A model generated the notes under the pieces. That model saw only the letters and a program-made list of their open reading frames with translations, was not told where the DNA came from and did no database searches. A program made the translations under genes and the position numbers. 64,000 bases of DNA from Williamsia soli. Its GTDB lineage: Bacteria; Actinomycetota; Actinomycetes; Mycobacteriales; Mycobacteriaceae. The stretch lies in assembly GCF_017377795.1 (NCBI RefSeq), contig NZ_JAFRDR010000003.1:372001-436000 (forward strand), in the 5' to 3' direction. Shown here in pieces: positions 46,101 through 51,346 of the stretch. The first letter of the stretch is position 1. Each line of letters opens with the position of its first letter.

Positions 46101-48006
46101 GGTCCGTGGCCTGCGGACGATTGCCGTCGGCGGCGAGAGCTTCGGACGCGACCTGGTCCGTAAGTGGTCGGACGGCCGCACGATGTACAACGTCTACGGG
46201 CCGACCGAGACGACCGTCATCACCACCTGCAGCAATCCGCTGACCCCAGAGGGTCCGATCACGATCGGTTCTCCCAACCGTGGTGTCCGGGCACTGGTGC
46301 TCGACAGTCGCCTGCATCCGACCCCGGTCGGCGTGGCCGGCGAGCTCTACCTCATCGGCGATCAGGTGACCCGCGGATACTTCGGTCGCCCCGATCTGAC
46401 GTCGGCGCGATTCGTCGCCAATCCGACCGGGGTGGGCGGCGAGCGGATGTACCGCACCGGCGACGTCGTACGGTGGACCGCTGCCCGGACGCTGCAGTAC
46501 ATCGGTCGCAGCGACGATCAGGTACAGGTGCGCGGCTTCCGCATCGAACTCGGGGAGATCGATGCGGTCCTCGCCGGCTTCGACGAGGTCCGGCACTCCA
46601 CGACCATCGTGGACGGCGACTCGGACCGGCAGGCACGTCTGCTGAGCTACATCGTCGTCGCAGACGGTGTCGATGTGGACGTTGCGTCGCTGCGAGAGCA
46701 GTTGTCGCACAAACTTCCTCGGCACATGGTGCCGTCGGCGATCACGGTCCTCGACGAGATCCCCATGACCCCGGTCGGCAAACTCGACAAGGCTGCCCTG
46801 CCGAAACCCGAGGTGTCGACGACGACGGGCCGCGCGCCGGCACCCGGCACAGAGACGCTCGTGGCAGCCGCGTTCGCCAAGGCGCTCGACCTCGAGACGG
46901 TGACCGCAAACGATGGCTTCTTCGACCTCGGCGGCAACTCACTCTTGGCCACCAAGGTGATCGCCACGCTGCGGGAGGAAGCCGACATCGCGGTGCCCGT
47001 CGGCTGGATGTTCAGTGACTCGACCACCGAGGAGCTCGCAGCCCGCATCGACAGCGAGCGGCACCGCGCGGCGAACGACCCCGATGCGGCCCCGGCTGTA
47101 CCCGCCGACGATCCGGCGCTGGCACCTCTGCTGTCGCTGCGTGCCACCGGCACCCGGCATCCGGTGTTCGCCGTACATCCCGCGCTGGGCGTCGCCTGGA
47201 GCTACACGTCCCTGCTCACACATCTCGACTCCGACCAACCGCTGTACGGGTTGCAGAACCCCGCACTGTCCGGTGGGCCGAAGTTGCGCTCGGTCCCTGA
47301 TCTGGCGGATTTCTATGTGCAACAGGTCCGTTCGGTACAGCCGCAGGGGCCTTACCATCTGGTCGGCTGGTCGCTGGGTGGTTCGATCGTCCACGAGATG
47401 GCCGTTCAGCTCCGAGAGCAAGGCCAACAGGTGGACCTGCTGATGCTGCTCGACTCCTACGTGATCCCGGGCAGGCCTGAGCTCAACGTCGAACCCTCGG
47501 TCGGAGAGCTACTGGAAGAGTTCGGTTTCTCCGATGTTCGCGAAGCCCTCGGTCACGACGTGGATGCCGACCTGAGCATCGAGCAGGCGACGGAGATCGT
47601 CCACCAAGCCGAAGGGCCACTGGCCCACCTGTCGGTCACCGCTCTCGAATCGCTGTACGAGGCGTACGTGGCAGCGACCGCGGTCGCCCGGGATTGGACA
47701 CCGCGACGCTACGAAGGTGACGTCGTATTCGTCACTGCGGCAGAAGATCCGCCTGCGGGGCAACCCGCGATCGAGGATTGGCGAGAGCATGTCTCGGGCG
47801 AGATCGATCACATCACCGCGCCGTGCCGGCACAGCCAGCTTCTCGATTCCGAGCACGTCGCCCCGGTGGCCGACGCGCTGCGCGATCACCTCGATGCGCT
47901 CGCCGGAGCACACCGGGTCCACGACGCGACCACAGACAAGTTCCACAGTGCCGACAAGTACGAATCAGCCAGGGAGAGGACACATCATGATGAATCCATT
48001 CGATGA
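34153..48006 (+). CDS. Tetramodular non-ribosomal peptide synthetase (C-A-T x4, TE)
   Basis: A 4617-residue NRPS. Each C domain has HHxxxDG (about residues 168, 1246, 2310, 3384); carrier GG(N/T)SL Ser sites lie near 1050, 2120, 3192 and 4260; the thioesterase GWSLGG is near 4405. Specificity-code residues read: A1 DVWHFSLVDK, the serine code; A2 DALFIGAVAK; A3 DALFAGAVVK; A4 DALFAGVVIK. A2-A4 match no code I recall exactly; A3 is 8/10 like a Tyr code (DALVTGAVVK), a weak lead. Module 1 resembles EntF throughout C and A, so a starter C domain may add an acyl or aryl cap. C2-C4 look LCL type and no epimerisation or methylation domain is seen. Predicted product: capped Ser-X-X-X. Confidence 0.95.
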   Translation: MKRALSSTNMDFPYTGDNKIVTTTELTELDSPTEVDQTFAMTEAQRGIWYAHQFDSEVPLSVSAYVEFRGPMDLEALAKAVHYTASETESGLLRVVETDAEPRLYVDRDLDVPLQFVDLRDESDPHERAMEFMTAHRTKPVDLQTDRLLEVFLFELGEDHRIFYCWGHHLAFDGYAAMFMMTAVGQRYGALLDGRDYTAMTSATMAEISELDHAYRASEEFEADREYWRQQLDSIDPEVAETARASLSRTETKRGSDADEDTSASAIARIEYGQLSSELAATLRAVASDNGVRPASVITAAVALYLAGFTGRNQTVISLPVAARTSDLMRTSAGMTSNVLPIGVSATPQMTIAELLTHANFQIKHALKHQRFRHEDILRDLLGDNGSERDFFGPMVNVMLFFSHIDFGPVSGEVHLLSTGPVEDLSVNVYENFGSDEIMFDLEANPNRYTNDEVREHHQRIEALLEALVTNDPQTTIAHLDIVRPEERQRVLSDWNDTAANFAAQTLTELVDRAEAEHVDSPALLDADTAGAALTYGELSFATTALARHLIQRGVGPESVVAVMIPRSIEQVVAIHAVIKAGGAYLPINPDDPADRIEHILTTATPALALVTPDHQDIPVATVTVELGELRATRGDPITDADRPTPLRPEHPAYVIFTSGSTGKPKGVSVSHAAIANRLQWMQAEYGLGRHDRVIQKTPATFDVSVWEFFWPLMSGAALVVPTPDGHRDPWYLREVITAHHITVAHFVPSMLATFVSAFESGDRPDEGTLDSLRLVFTSGEALSTPTAVRFGTISSAPVHNLYGPTEAAVDVTYQNDSAASEGSSVPIGRPVANTAVYVLDQQLRPQPVGAIGELYLAGDQLARGYVRRPDLTADRFVANPHQPGRRMYRSGDLVRWRADGTLDYVGRSDFQVKIRGQRIELGEVQAALDAVTGVREAVVIARTDAATSETMLVGYVTGSALPAAAEVRAALRGTLPEFMIPAAIVELDEIPTTSNGKLDRRALPEPHFEAVELVDQQPADDLELALCQLFSSILGRESTGAGTSFFDLGGNSLLATKVVSRLSAMVGARIGIKALFDAPTPAELAAALREMGIDETQIVPDRRSAIPVAPADIDRIPLSAAQQRVWFINRSDPESGAYNIPFRLKLRGDLNIDALGQALRDVVARQQILRTVFPLDEQGPFQRVLPADEVSEELTVTPIAIEPAQAERVSREIAGEGFDLGEQIPLRVKLLQVSDDEHRLVIVLHHIAADGLSLPPLAHDISVAYAARHAGQAPQWQPLPIQYSDFSVWQQNQLTDDTNADSIAAQLEYWVDTLSDIPAQTELPVDRPRPAAPTMRAGGHSLTLDAGVHRGLLALSGAPGEQTMFTVVHALIATLLRRMAADDDISVGTPVGGRGDDALDQLVGMFVNTVVLRAPVSKSDTFSELLTRLQAVTLDALAHADAPFEQVVQELNPDRSTPAHPLFQVSIAVNENSRVTIELPGVSVDAAPIPTGLIKFDMQFTITEHLDDRGEPAGVEVEIEYASDLFDHSTIRALGKRLQRLARGVLTHPTRPIGDIGILGRGEEASLVPATGPTPRRPRTLPGILAAAVEENPHAIAVRDTRDHLTYAELDARSDWLAHLLIGEGIGPEDFVAVAIPRSIHWIVALWATAKTGAAWVPVDPKYPMERINHIVSDSGARLCLTISEAPVTPDDTPTMAIDHPELLERLRTAVARPVSDSDRIAPLTLDNPAYLIYTSGTTGTPKGVVVSHHGLVDFTTEQVQRFRVEPDSVTLHFASPSFDASVLEVLMAVGGAATMVIAPPHVLGGNELQEVLADASVTHAFVTPSVLATMDPSSLPTLSTVIIGGEHPNPEVVSRWARDRSLFNAYGPTEATVAATISAPITPEGALSIGGPVRGMDLLVLDERLQPVPVGAVGELYLAGGHLARGYHRRTRRTSESFLANPFGRDGDRMYRTGDLVRWTSAAELEFLGRADSQVKVRGFRIELGEIDAALVRDDLVAEAVTIARPGRDGSTELVSYVSPARAQTLQSDSLRDRLTRQLPGHMVPRIIMVIDKLPVTPSGKIDYRALPEPSRGAGDTSTDNGGSPRGRRELEVAAIFAEVVGRDADQIGRAEDFFEMGGNSLMATQVVARLETSMGRRIPVRTLFDNPTISRLARACSSADGEQIAPLPELIARDRPDTGLDSVPALAASRLWFLNRLEPESGAYNIAFAVGLEGDLNVQALEQALSDVTDRHEPLRTIYPEDDGKPQVHVLAAPTFDLTAREIAPTELADHQSSLAAQGFDLRSEHPIRAELAKTGEQHHVLTMVIHHIAADGWSLRPLATDLAQAYQARSGNLAPDFAPLPVRFRDFAEWQRAALGDDRDQDSRVNSLLDWWRGTLAGVRRQSMLPETITGLNGSGTVDFSVDATILQRLNEVARSRDASLFMVMHSALATLLHRLSTDPAVHLEGADSDVVIGSPVAGRDHPQLAELVGMFVNTVVLRTVVPGHTSFADLVDRVRDNDIDAFSHADVPYDQLAAAVAGDRRQQDPLVRVALAFAEDSGPDLALGDLRAEVSEIDTAGTRFDLELRVTGASMRLTYARGKYRRDTVEAMAQRFVRILEAVAADPGISVDDIDILAETEWPTAEVSVDEQGDAWSDNEILLPDLLADASSRNPDAVALEFEPGQWSTPGATSDQRALTYRELDEWSNRWARYLLSLEIGPEDVVPIALSRSAASVAALWAITKTGAAFVPVDPGYPAERIEHMIADCGATVGITDEVTAPDLPTGVRWISLDGQLGAAVETMSGRRLKRQRWATPDNTAYIIYTSGSTGVPKGVAVTHRGLAPLATEQRERYGIGTDSRTLHFASPSFDASILELLLAVSAGATMVIAPRIYGGIDLENFLRDHHITHAFITPAALATVPGTDLPELRALAVGGEACGPELVEKWAPGRTFLNAYGPTETTVVSLMAELHAASEGTGQTVIPIGTPVRGERALLLDARLRPVPAGVPGELYLSGAGVARGYLQRAGLTATRFIASPFGDSGEVLYRTGDVVVSDPDGVITYLGRSDSQVKLRGFRIELGEINAALTARPDIRFAVTVVRGHGEGASLASYVVPEENVDGSLDLEDVRRHLQSRLPRHQVPASITSIDEIPLTPNGKLDNKALPEPAAANRAERRPVTGDTQQSLAELFADVLGVPADQVGADDDFFELGGTSLTATQLISRINRSLGTDLPVKVVFDHPTVSDLAQFAAEGDTSASPERTPLTGAAEHVTSAPLSLAQRRLWFLASTDPESAAYNVPFAVDFHGELSVDALRSALIDLLDRHESLRTLFPEVDGEAVQVPEPDAAKIVGNRLPVEHHDDADRDELVLATAAQGFDLATQAPVRFRLLRTGPLSHTLVVVVHHIAADGWSLPTLLGDLMTAYRARISDAAPEFEPLPVSYIDHTLWQRATVGSPEDPESAAHRQLEYWRGVLQGAPTDSTIPSLTENAMGVAGADTDHSGGNTVLTIDDDLRGAIADLARHEGVSPFMLMHAALAVLMYRMGAGSDVLIGTPVAGRFEPELQRVVGMFVNTLALRSALDPTSSFTTLLSEIRESDLEALAHVDIPFDDVVAAVNPQRVVGRHPLFQIALSVHDWSESSLGGDLDAGPGLSAQVTEVDTPTVKFDLQFTVTGINPGADGQARIKMTYANALYDERTAEAIAGRLVRVLRAVTDTPERPIGDTPVTDFVEEATLAPVRGLPAPRPRALAELFSAAVRDNPDGTALIDAHTSVSYREVDYRSNKLARLLLRRGLGPDSLVAMAIPRSVDSIIATLAITKTGAAFLPVDPSYPSARIEHMLSDSRVRVGITMAEHAQSLPAAVDWFVLDDAAVHGATTALSALPLTRDEIGDGIRHEQLAYIIYTSGSTGRPKGVMVSHRGLAAVHDELKAKMCPESASRVLHFASPSFDASVLEMLMAISGRAALVISPVDIYGGEQLADFLELSAVTHAFITPAALASLDHRRVRGLRTIAVGGESFGRDLVRKWSDGRTMYNVYGPTETTVITTCSNPLTPEGPITIGSPNRGVRALVLDSRLHPTPVGVAGELYLIGDQVTRGYFGRPDLTSARFVANPTGVGGERMYRTGDVVRWTAARTLQYIGRSDDQVQVRGFRIELGEIDAVLAGFDEVRHSTTIVDGDSDRQARLLSYIVVADGVDVDVASLREQLSHKLPRHMVPSAITVLDEIPMTPVGKLDKAALPKPEVSTTTGRAPAPGTETLVAAAFAKALDLETVTANDGFFDLGGNSLLATKVIATLREEADIAVPVGWMFSDSTTEELAARIDSERHRAANDPDAAPAVPADDPALAPLLSLRATGTRHPVFAVHPALGVAWSYTSLLTHLDSDQPLYGLQNPALSGGPKLRSVPDLADFYVQQVRSVQPQGPYHLVGWSLGGSIVHEMAVQLREQGQQVDLLMLLDSYVIPGRPELNVEPSVGELLEEFGFSDVREALGHDVDADLSIEQATEIVHQAEGPLAHLSVTALESLYEAYVAATAVARDWTPRRYEGDVVFVTAAEDPPAGQPAIEDWREHVSGEIDHITAPCRHSQLLDSEHVAPVADALRDHLDALAGAHRVHDATTDKFHSADKYESARERTHHDESIR

Positions 48007-48247
48007 CGAGCGGGGTACGTTCCGCGTTCTGGTCAACCACGAGGGCCAGCATTCCCTGTGGCCGGATTTCGCGCCCGTGCCCGGTGGCTGGACATCCCAG
48101 CACGGACCGTCCGGCCGCGAGGATTGCCTGCAGTACGTCGAGCAGAACTGGCGCGATATCGCTCCGATGAGCCTCAAGCAGTCGATGTCAGAACGTAAGC
48201 ACGAGATCCGAGCAGTCCGCGACGACAAGTGGTGGATCAATGGATGA
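47987..48247 (+). CDS. MbtH-like NRPS accessory protein
   Basis: An 86-residue MbtH-family protein that binds and activates adenylation domains. The signature NHEGQHSLWPDFAPVPGGW and REDCLQYVEQNWRDIAP are intact, including the conserved Trp residues. A C-terminal extension (ERKHEIRAVRDDKWWING) is longer than the minimal family. Two consecutive ATGs (47987, 47990) are usable, with AGGGAGAGGA upstream. It overlaps the NRPS 3' end by 20 nt and the exporter ATPase by 8 nt. Confidence 0.95.
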   Translation: MMNPFDDERGTFRVLVNHEGQHSLWPDFAPVPGGWTSQHGPSGREDCLQYVEQNWRDIAPMSLKQSMSERKHEIRAVRDDKWWING

Positions 48248-49226
48248 GTATGCGATCGAGGTCTCCGGTCTGACGAAGACCTTCGGTGGCAAGTTCGGGC
48301 GCGGTGAACCTCATCGCGCACTCGGGGGTGTCGACCTGCAGGTCAAGCGGGGTACCGTTCATGCTCTCCTCGGACCCAACGGGGCCGGCAAGACCACGAC
48401 CGTGCGGGTGATATCCACTCTGCTCAAACCCGATGAGGGCACGGTCACCGTACTGGGCACCGACGCCCTGGCCGATCCCGCCAAGGTTCGTCGCAGCATC
48501 GGGGTCTCCGGACAGTACGCCGCGGTGGACGGCAACCTGACCGGTTGGGAGAACCTCCGCATGGTCGCGCGCCTGTACGGCCTCAAACGGAAGGCCGCCG
48601 GCGCTCGCGCCGACGAACTGATCAATGACTTCCGGCTCACCGACGCACGAGATCGTCCCTCGCGCACCTACTCCGGCGGCATGCGCCGCCGACTCGATCT
48701 CGCCGGCTCGCTGATCGCGAGGCCCGGCGTCGTCATCCTCGACGAACCCACCACCGGCCTCGACCCACGAGGTCGACGCGAGATGTGGGCACTGATCGAG
48801 AATCTCGTCAGCACGGGCACCAGCGTGCTCCTGACCACGCAGTACCTCGAGGAGGCCGACGCCCTCGCCGACATCATCACGGTGATCGACAAGGGCGTGG
48901 TGGTCGCGAAGGGCACCGCCGCCGAACTGAAGGCCGCGTCCCAGTCCACCCTGCTGACAGTGGAAGTGGCTCAGGGCTATGACCGGGACCGGCTCATCGC
49001 CGTGCTGACCGAATACGGATCGGGCGAACCGTACAGTCACGCGCACTCGATGGCTTGGCATGTTCCAGTCGCGCACGGCAACGCCAGTGCGGCAGCGATC
49101 ATCCAGGCTCTGTCCGAGACGGGCGTGATGGTGTCGGACTTCACCGTCGACGCCCCCACGCTCGACGACGTCTTCCTGAACCTGACGTCGACCACCCCCG
49201 ACAAAGACGAGGAGCGTGCTGCGTGA
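48240..49226 (+). CDS. ABC exporter ATPase, DrrA type
   Basis: A 328-residue daunorubicin-resistance-type ATPase: Walker A GPNGAGKTTT, signature YSGGMRRRL, Walker B VVILDEPTTGLD, H-loop replaced by Gln in LLTTQYLEE as usual for DrrA, and the C-terminal extension seen in the DrrA group. Pairs with the following permease to export the NRPS product and perhaps give self-resistance. Its ATG lies inside the mbtH coding end. Confidence 0.93.
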   Translation: MDEYAIEVSGLTKTFGGKFGRGEPHRALGGVDLQVKRGTVHALLGPNGAGKTTTVRVISTLLKPDEGTVTVLGTDALADPAKVRRSIGVSGQYAAVDGNLTGWENLRMVARLYGLKRKAAGARADELINDFRLTDARDRPSRTYSGGMRRRLDLAGSLIARPGVVILDEPTTGLDPRGRREMWALIENLVSTGTSVLLTTQYLEEADALADIITVIDKGVVVAKGTAAELKAASQSTLLTVEVAQGYDRDRLIAVLTEYGSGEPYSHAHSMAWHVPVAHGNASAAAIIQALSETGVMVSDFTVDAPTLDDVFLNLTSTTPDKDEERAA

Positions 49227-50134
49227 CGACAACATCGGCACAGCCGACTCCCGACGACACGAAGCGTGCGAACGAGAAGCAGGAGAAACCGAACAAGGTG
49301 ACCGCGACGTCGATGGGTTCTGAGGACTTCCTTCCCGCGAAAGGTGGCGGACTGTTCTCCGACAGCTCGGTGATGGCGGGGCGAAATCTGCTGACCATCC
49401 GCCGGGTACCGACGCTGCTCGTGAGCGCCACCGTGCAGCCCTTCATGTTCGTCTTCCTCTTCGCGTACGTGTTCGGTGCGACCCTCGGCGGCGCGTCCTA
49501 CCGCGAGTTCCTGATGGCAGGAATCTTCACGCAGACAGTTGTTTTCAACTCGGCCTTCACCACTGTCGGACTCGCCCAGGACTTACAGTCCGGCATTGTC
49601 GATCGCCTGCGGACGCTGCCCATGTGGTCGCTGGCGGTAGTGCTCGGACGGACACTGTCCGATCTCTTGGTCAGCATCGTCAGCGTCGCCGTCATGGCGC
49701 TGTGTGGCCTGGTCATCGGCTGGCGCATCCGCGGCAGCGCACTCGATGCGTTGATCGCCCTCGGCCTGATCCTGTTGCTCGCGTTCGCGATGTCGTGGGT
49801 CGGTGCGTTCTCCGGCCTCATGGCGCCCAATGTCGAGGTGGCGCAGAGCGTCGGTTTCGTGTGGATGTTCCCGATGACGTTCCTCTCGAGCGCGTTCATC
49901 TCGGCGCAGAGTCTGCCCGGGCCGCTCAAGACAATCGCAGAGTGGAATCCGATCACCGCCGTGGCCACTGCATCTCGGCAGTTGCTCGGTAACGCGGCGC
50001 CTGCCGACTTCCCGCAAGCGACGGGCTGGGTGGCAGACAACGCAGTGCTCTATTCAGTCCTCACGTGCGCTGCGATCCTCGTCGTGTTCGTGCCGTTGTC
50101 GCTGTGGCGTTACCGCTCAGTCGCCAGCCATTAG
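49223..50134 (+). CDS. ABC-2 exporter permease, DrrB type
   Basis: A 303-residue ABC-2 permease with a ~70-residue charged cytoplasmic N-terminus and six membrane segments (PFMFVFLFAYVFGATLGG onward, last segment AAILVVFVPLSLWRYRS). The family stretch QDLQSGIVDRLRTLPM is present. GTG start within the ATPase stop (GTGA, 49223-49226). Last gene of the NRPS operon; the second palindromic element begins at the base after its stop. Confidence 0.92.
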   Translation: MTTTSAQPTPDDTKRANEKQEKPNKVTATSMGSEDFLPAKGGGLFSDSSVMAGRNLLTIRRVPTLLVSATVQPFMFVFLFAYVFGATLGGASYREFLMAGIFTQTVVFNSAFTTVGLAQDLQSGIVDRLRTLPMWSLAVVLGRTLSDLLVSIVSVAVMALCGLVIGWRIRGSALDALIALGLILLLAFAMSWVGAFSGLMAPNVEVAQSVGFVWMFPMTFLSSAFISAQSLPGPLKTIAEWNPITAVATASRQLLGNAAPADFPQATGWVADNAVLYSVLTCAAILVVFVPLSLWRYRSVASH

Positions 50135-50199
50135 CCGATCCTGGTGGGTTTTGGCAACCATTTCCGCAGGTCACGGTCGCCAGAACCCACCAAATTCGG
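50135..50199. repeat. 65-bp palindromic element, copy 2
   Basis: Arms 50135-50159 and 50175-50199 pair at 20 of 25 positions around a 15-nt loop with CCGCAGGTC at the same offset as in copy 1 (12431-12495). The right-arm core CCAGAACCCACCAA is identical in both. It starts directly after the drrB-type stop and ends 13 nt before the convergent gene. Confidence 0.8.
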
Positions 50200-50212
50200 A
50201 TGCGTGAACAGG

Positions 50213-51346
50213 TCAGTAGTCGGATTCGGCCGCCAAGATCTCGGCAAGGAACGCGTCGGCGGGCGGCGCGGCGAGGCGCGCACGCACGAAGGCCCGCACC
50301 CGTTCACGGGCTTGTACCGGCTCTGATACCGCCGCCCCCACAGTCAAGGCTGTCGACGACCAATCATGGCCCCACAGCTCTGACTCCGTTGCAGCGTCAT
50401 CGCCGGCGCTGAGCTCGATCCTCGCGGCACCATTGCCGTCCAGTACGGCCGCTCCGGCGATCGCACCCGAGCGCAAGGTGACGGCGATACCCGCCGGGTC
50501 GCCCCCGATCAACATTGTCCGGACGACCGCTGTTGCGGCGTCGCCAGAACCGGCTGGTATCAGCCATTCCGCTGTGTTCTCGGCAGCATCGAAGGTGTGC
50601 GGCGGGACAGCGCCCCACTTGATCGACGCCGTACCCCGTGCGATCGCGCCCGAATTGGTGCCGGCTGTTGCGCCCGCCGCGAGGGCGTAGTCGTCCTGCC
50701 TGCCGGCTTCGGCCGTCGCGCGTGGATCCGAGTTGTCCAGCGTGTCGGCGAGATCGAGCCACAGTGCCGAGTCAGGGCCGGCGCCGGCGCCGGTTTCCTC
50801 CACCAGTTCGACTGCGCGAGATACCAGTTCCACGATCCGATGATCGCCACCACGTGCGTGCCTGGTCAGAGCAACCGCATGCGGCGCGAGCAACGCGGCC
50901 ACGTCGGAGTCGAAGGTGTCGGCGGGGAAAAAGTGTTGGGCATCTGCCGTCAGTACTGCGACCTCGGCGTCGAGGAGGGCGGCGTCCAGCGGTCCGATCG
51001 CGTCGCGAACACTGGTCGGCCACCAGCGACGCAGCCAGTGTCCGAGCGCGAGCCGCCGTGGCACCTCGAGCGCCCCTGCGACGATCTCGACGTCGTCGAT
51101 CTCGAGAGAGTCTGGCCCGACAGCCGGATCCGCCATACCGGCGGCAAGTGCGATGTGACCGTCTTCCCCGACCACATGCCACAGCCAGTCGGCCTGATCG
51201 TGGTCGAGAAAGGTGATCTGAGGCGGGTCCGTCGCATCAACAGTCCACGACATCACCGCGCCACCGACCTCGAGTACGGCGACCAGTGGCGGACCTTCTA
51301 CCTCTGGGCCGATGGTCCACAGCCTCGATTGCGGGTGCAGCCTCAT
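50213..51346 (-). CDS. Protein of unknown function, paired with next gene
   Basis: A 377-residue soluble protein I do not recognise. No signal peptide or membrane helix is visible. It is acidic and Ala-rich, with a Trp-rich N-terminal half (QADWLWHVV, LGHWLRRWWPTSV) and a beta-rich C-terminal half. The ATG at 51346 overlaps the stop of the 446-residue gene (ATGA), so the two are made together. Same strand as the CHAT and TPR genes 4 kb away. The frame extends upstream, but that part lies over the neighbour. Confidence 0.75.
   Translation of the reverse strand: MRLHPQSRLWTIGPEVEGPPLVAVLEVGGAVMSWTVDATDPPQITFLDHDQADWLWHVVGEDGHIALAAGMADPAVGPDSLEIDDVEIVAGALEVPRRLALGHWLRRWWPTSVRDAIGPLDAALLDAEVAVLTADAQHFFPADTFDSDVAALLAPHAVALTRHARGGDHRIVELVSRAVELVEETGAGAGPDSALWLDLADTLDNSDPRATAEAGRQDDYALAAGATAGTNSGAIARGTASIKWGAVPPHTFDAAENTAEWLIPAGSGDAATAVVRTMLIGGDPAGIAVTLRSGAIAGAAVLDGNGAARIELSAGDDAATESELWGHDWSSTALTVGAAVSEPVQARERVRAFVRARLAAPPADAFLAEILAAESDY

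Noticed and set aside
34153-48006. Epimerisation domains within the NRPS
   Set aside because: Each carrier domain is followed directly by a C domain with a normal N-terminal motif and intact HHxxxDG, or by the thioesterase. There is no room for E domains.
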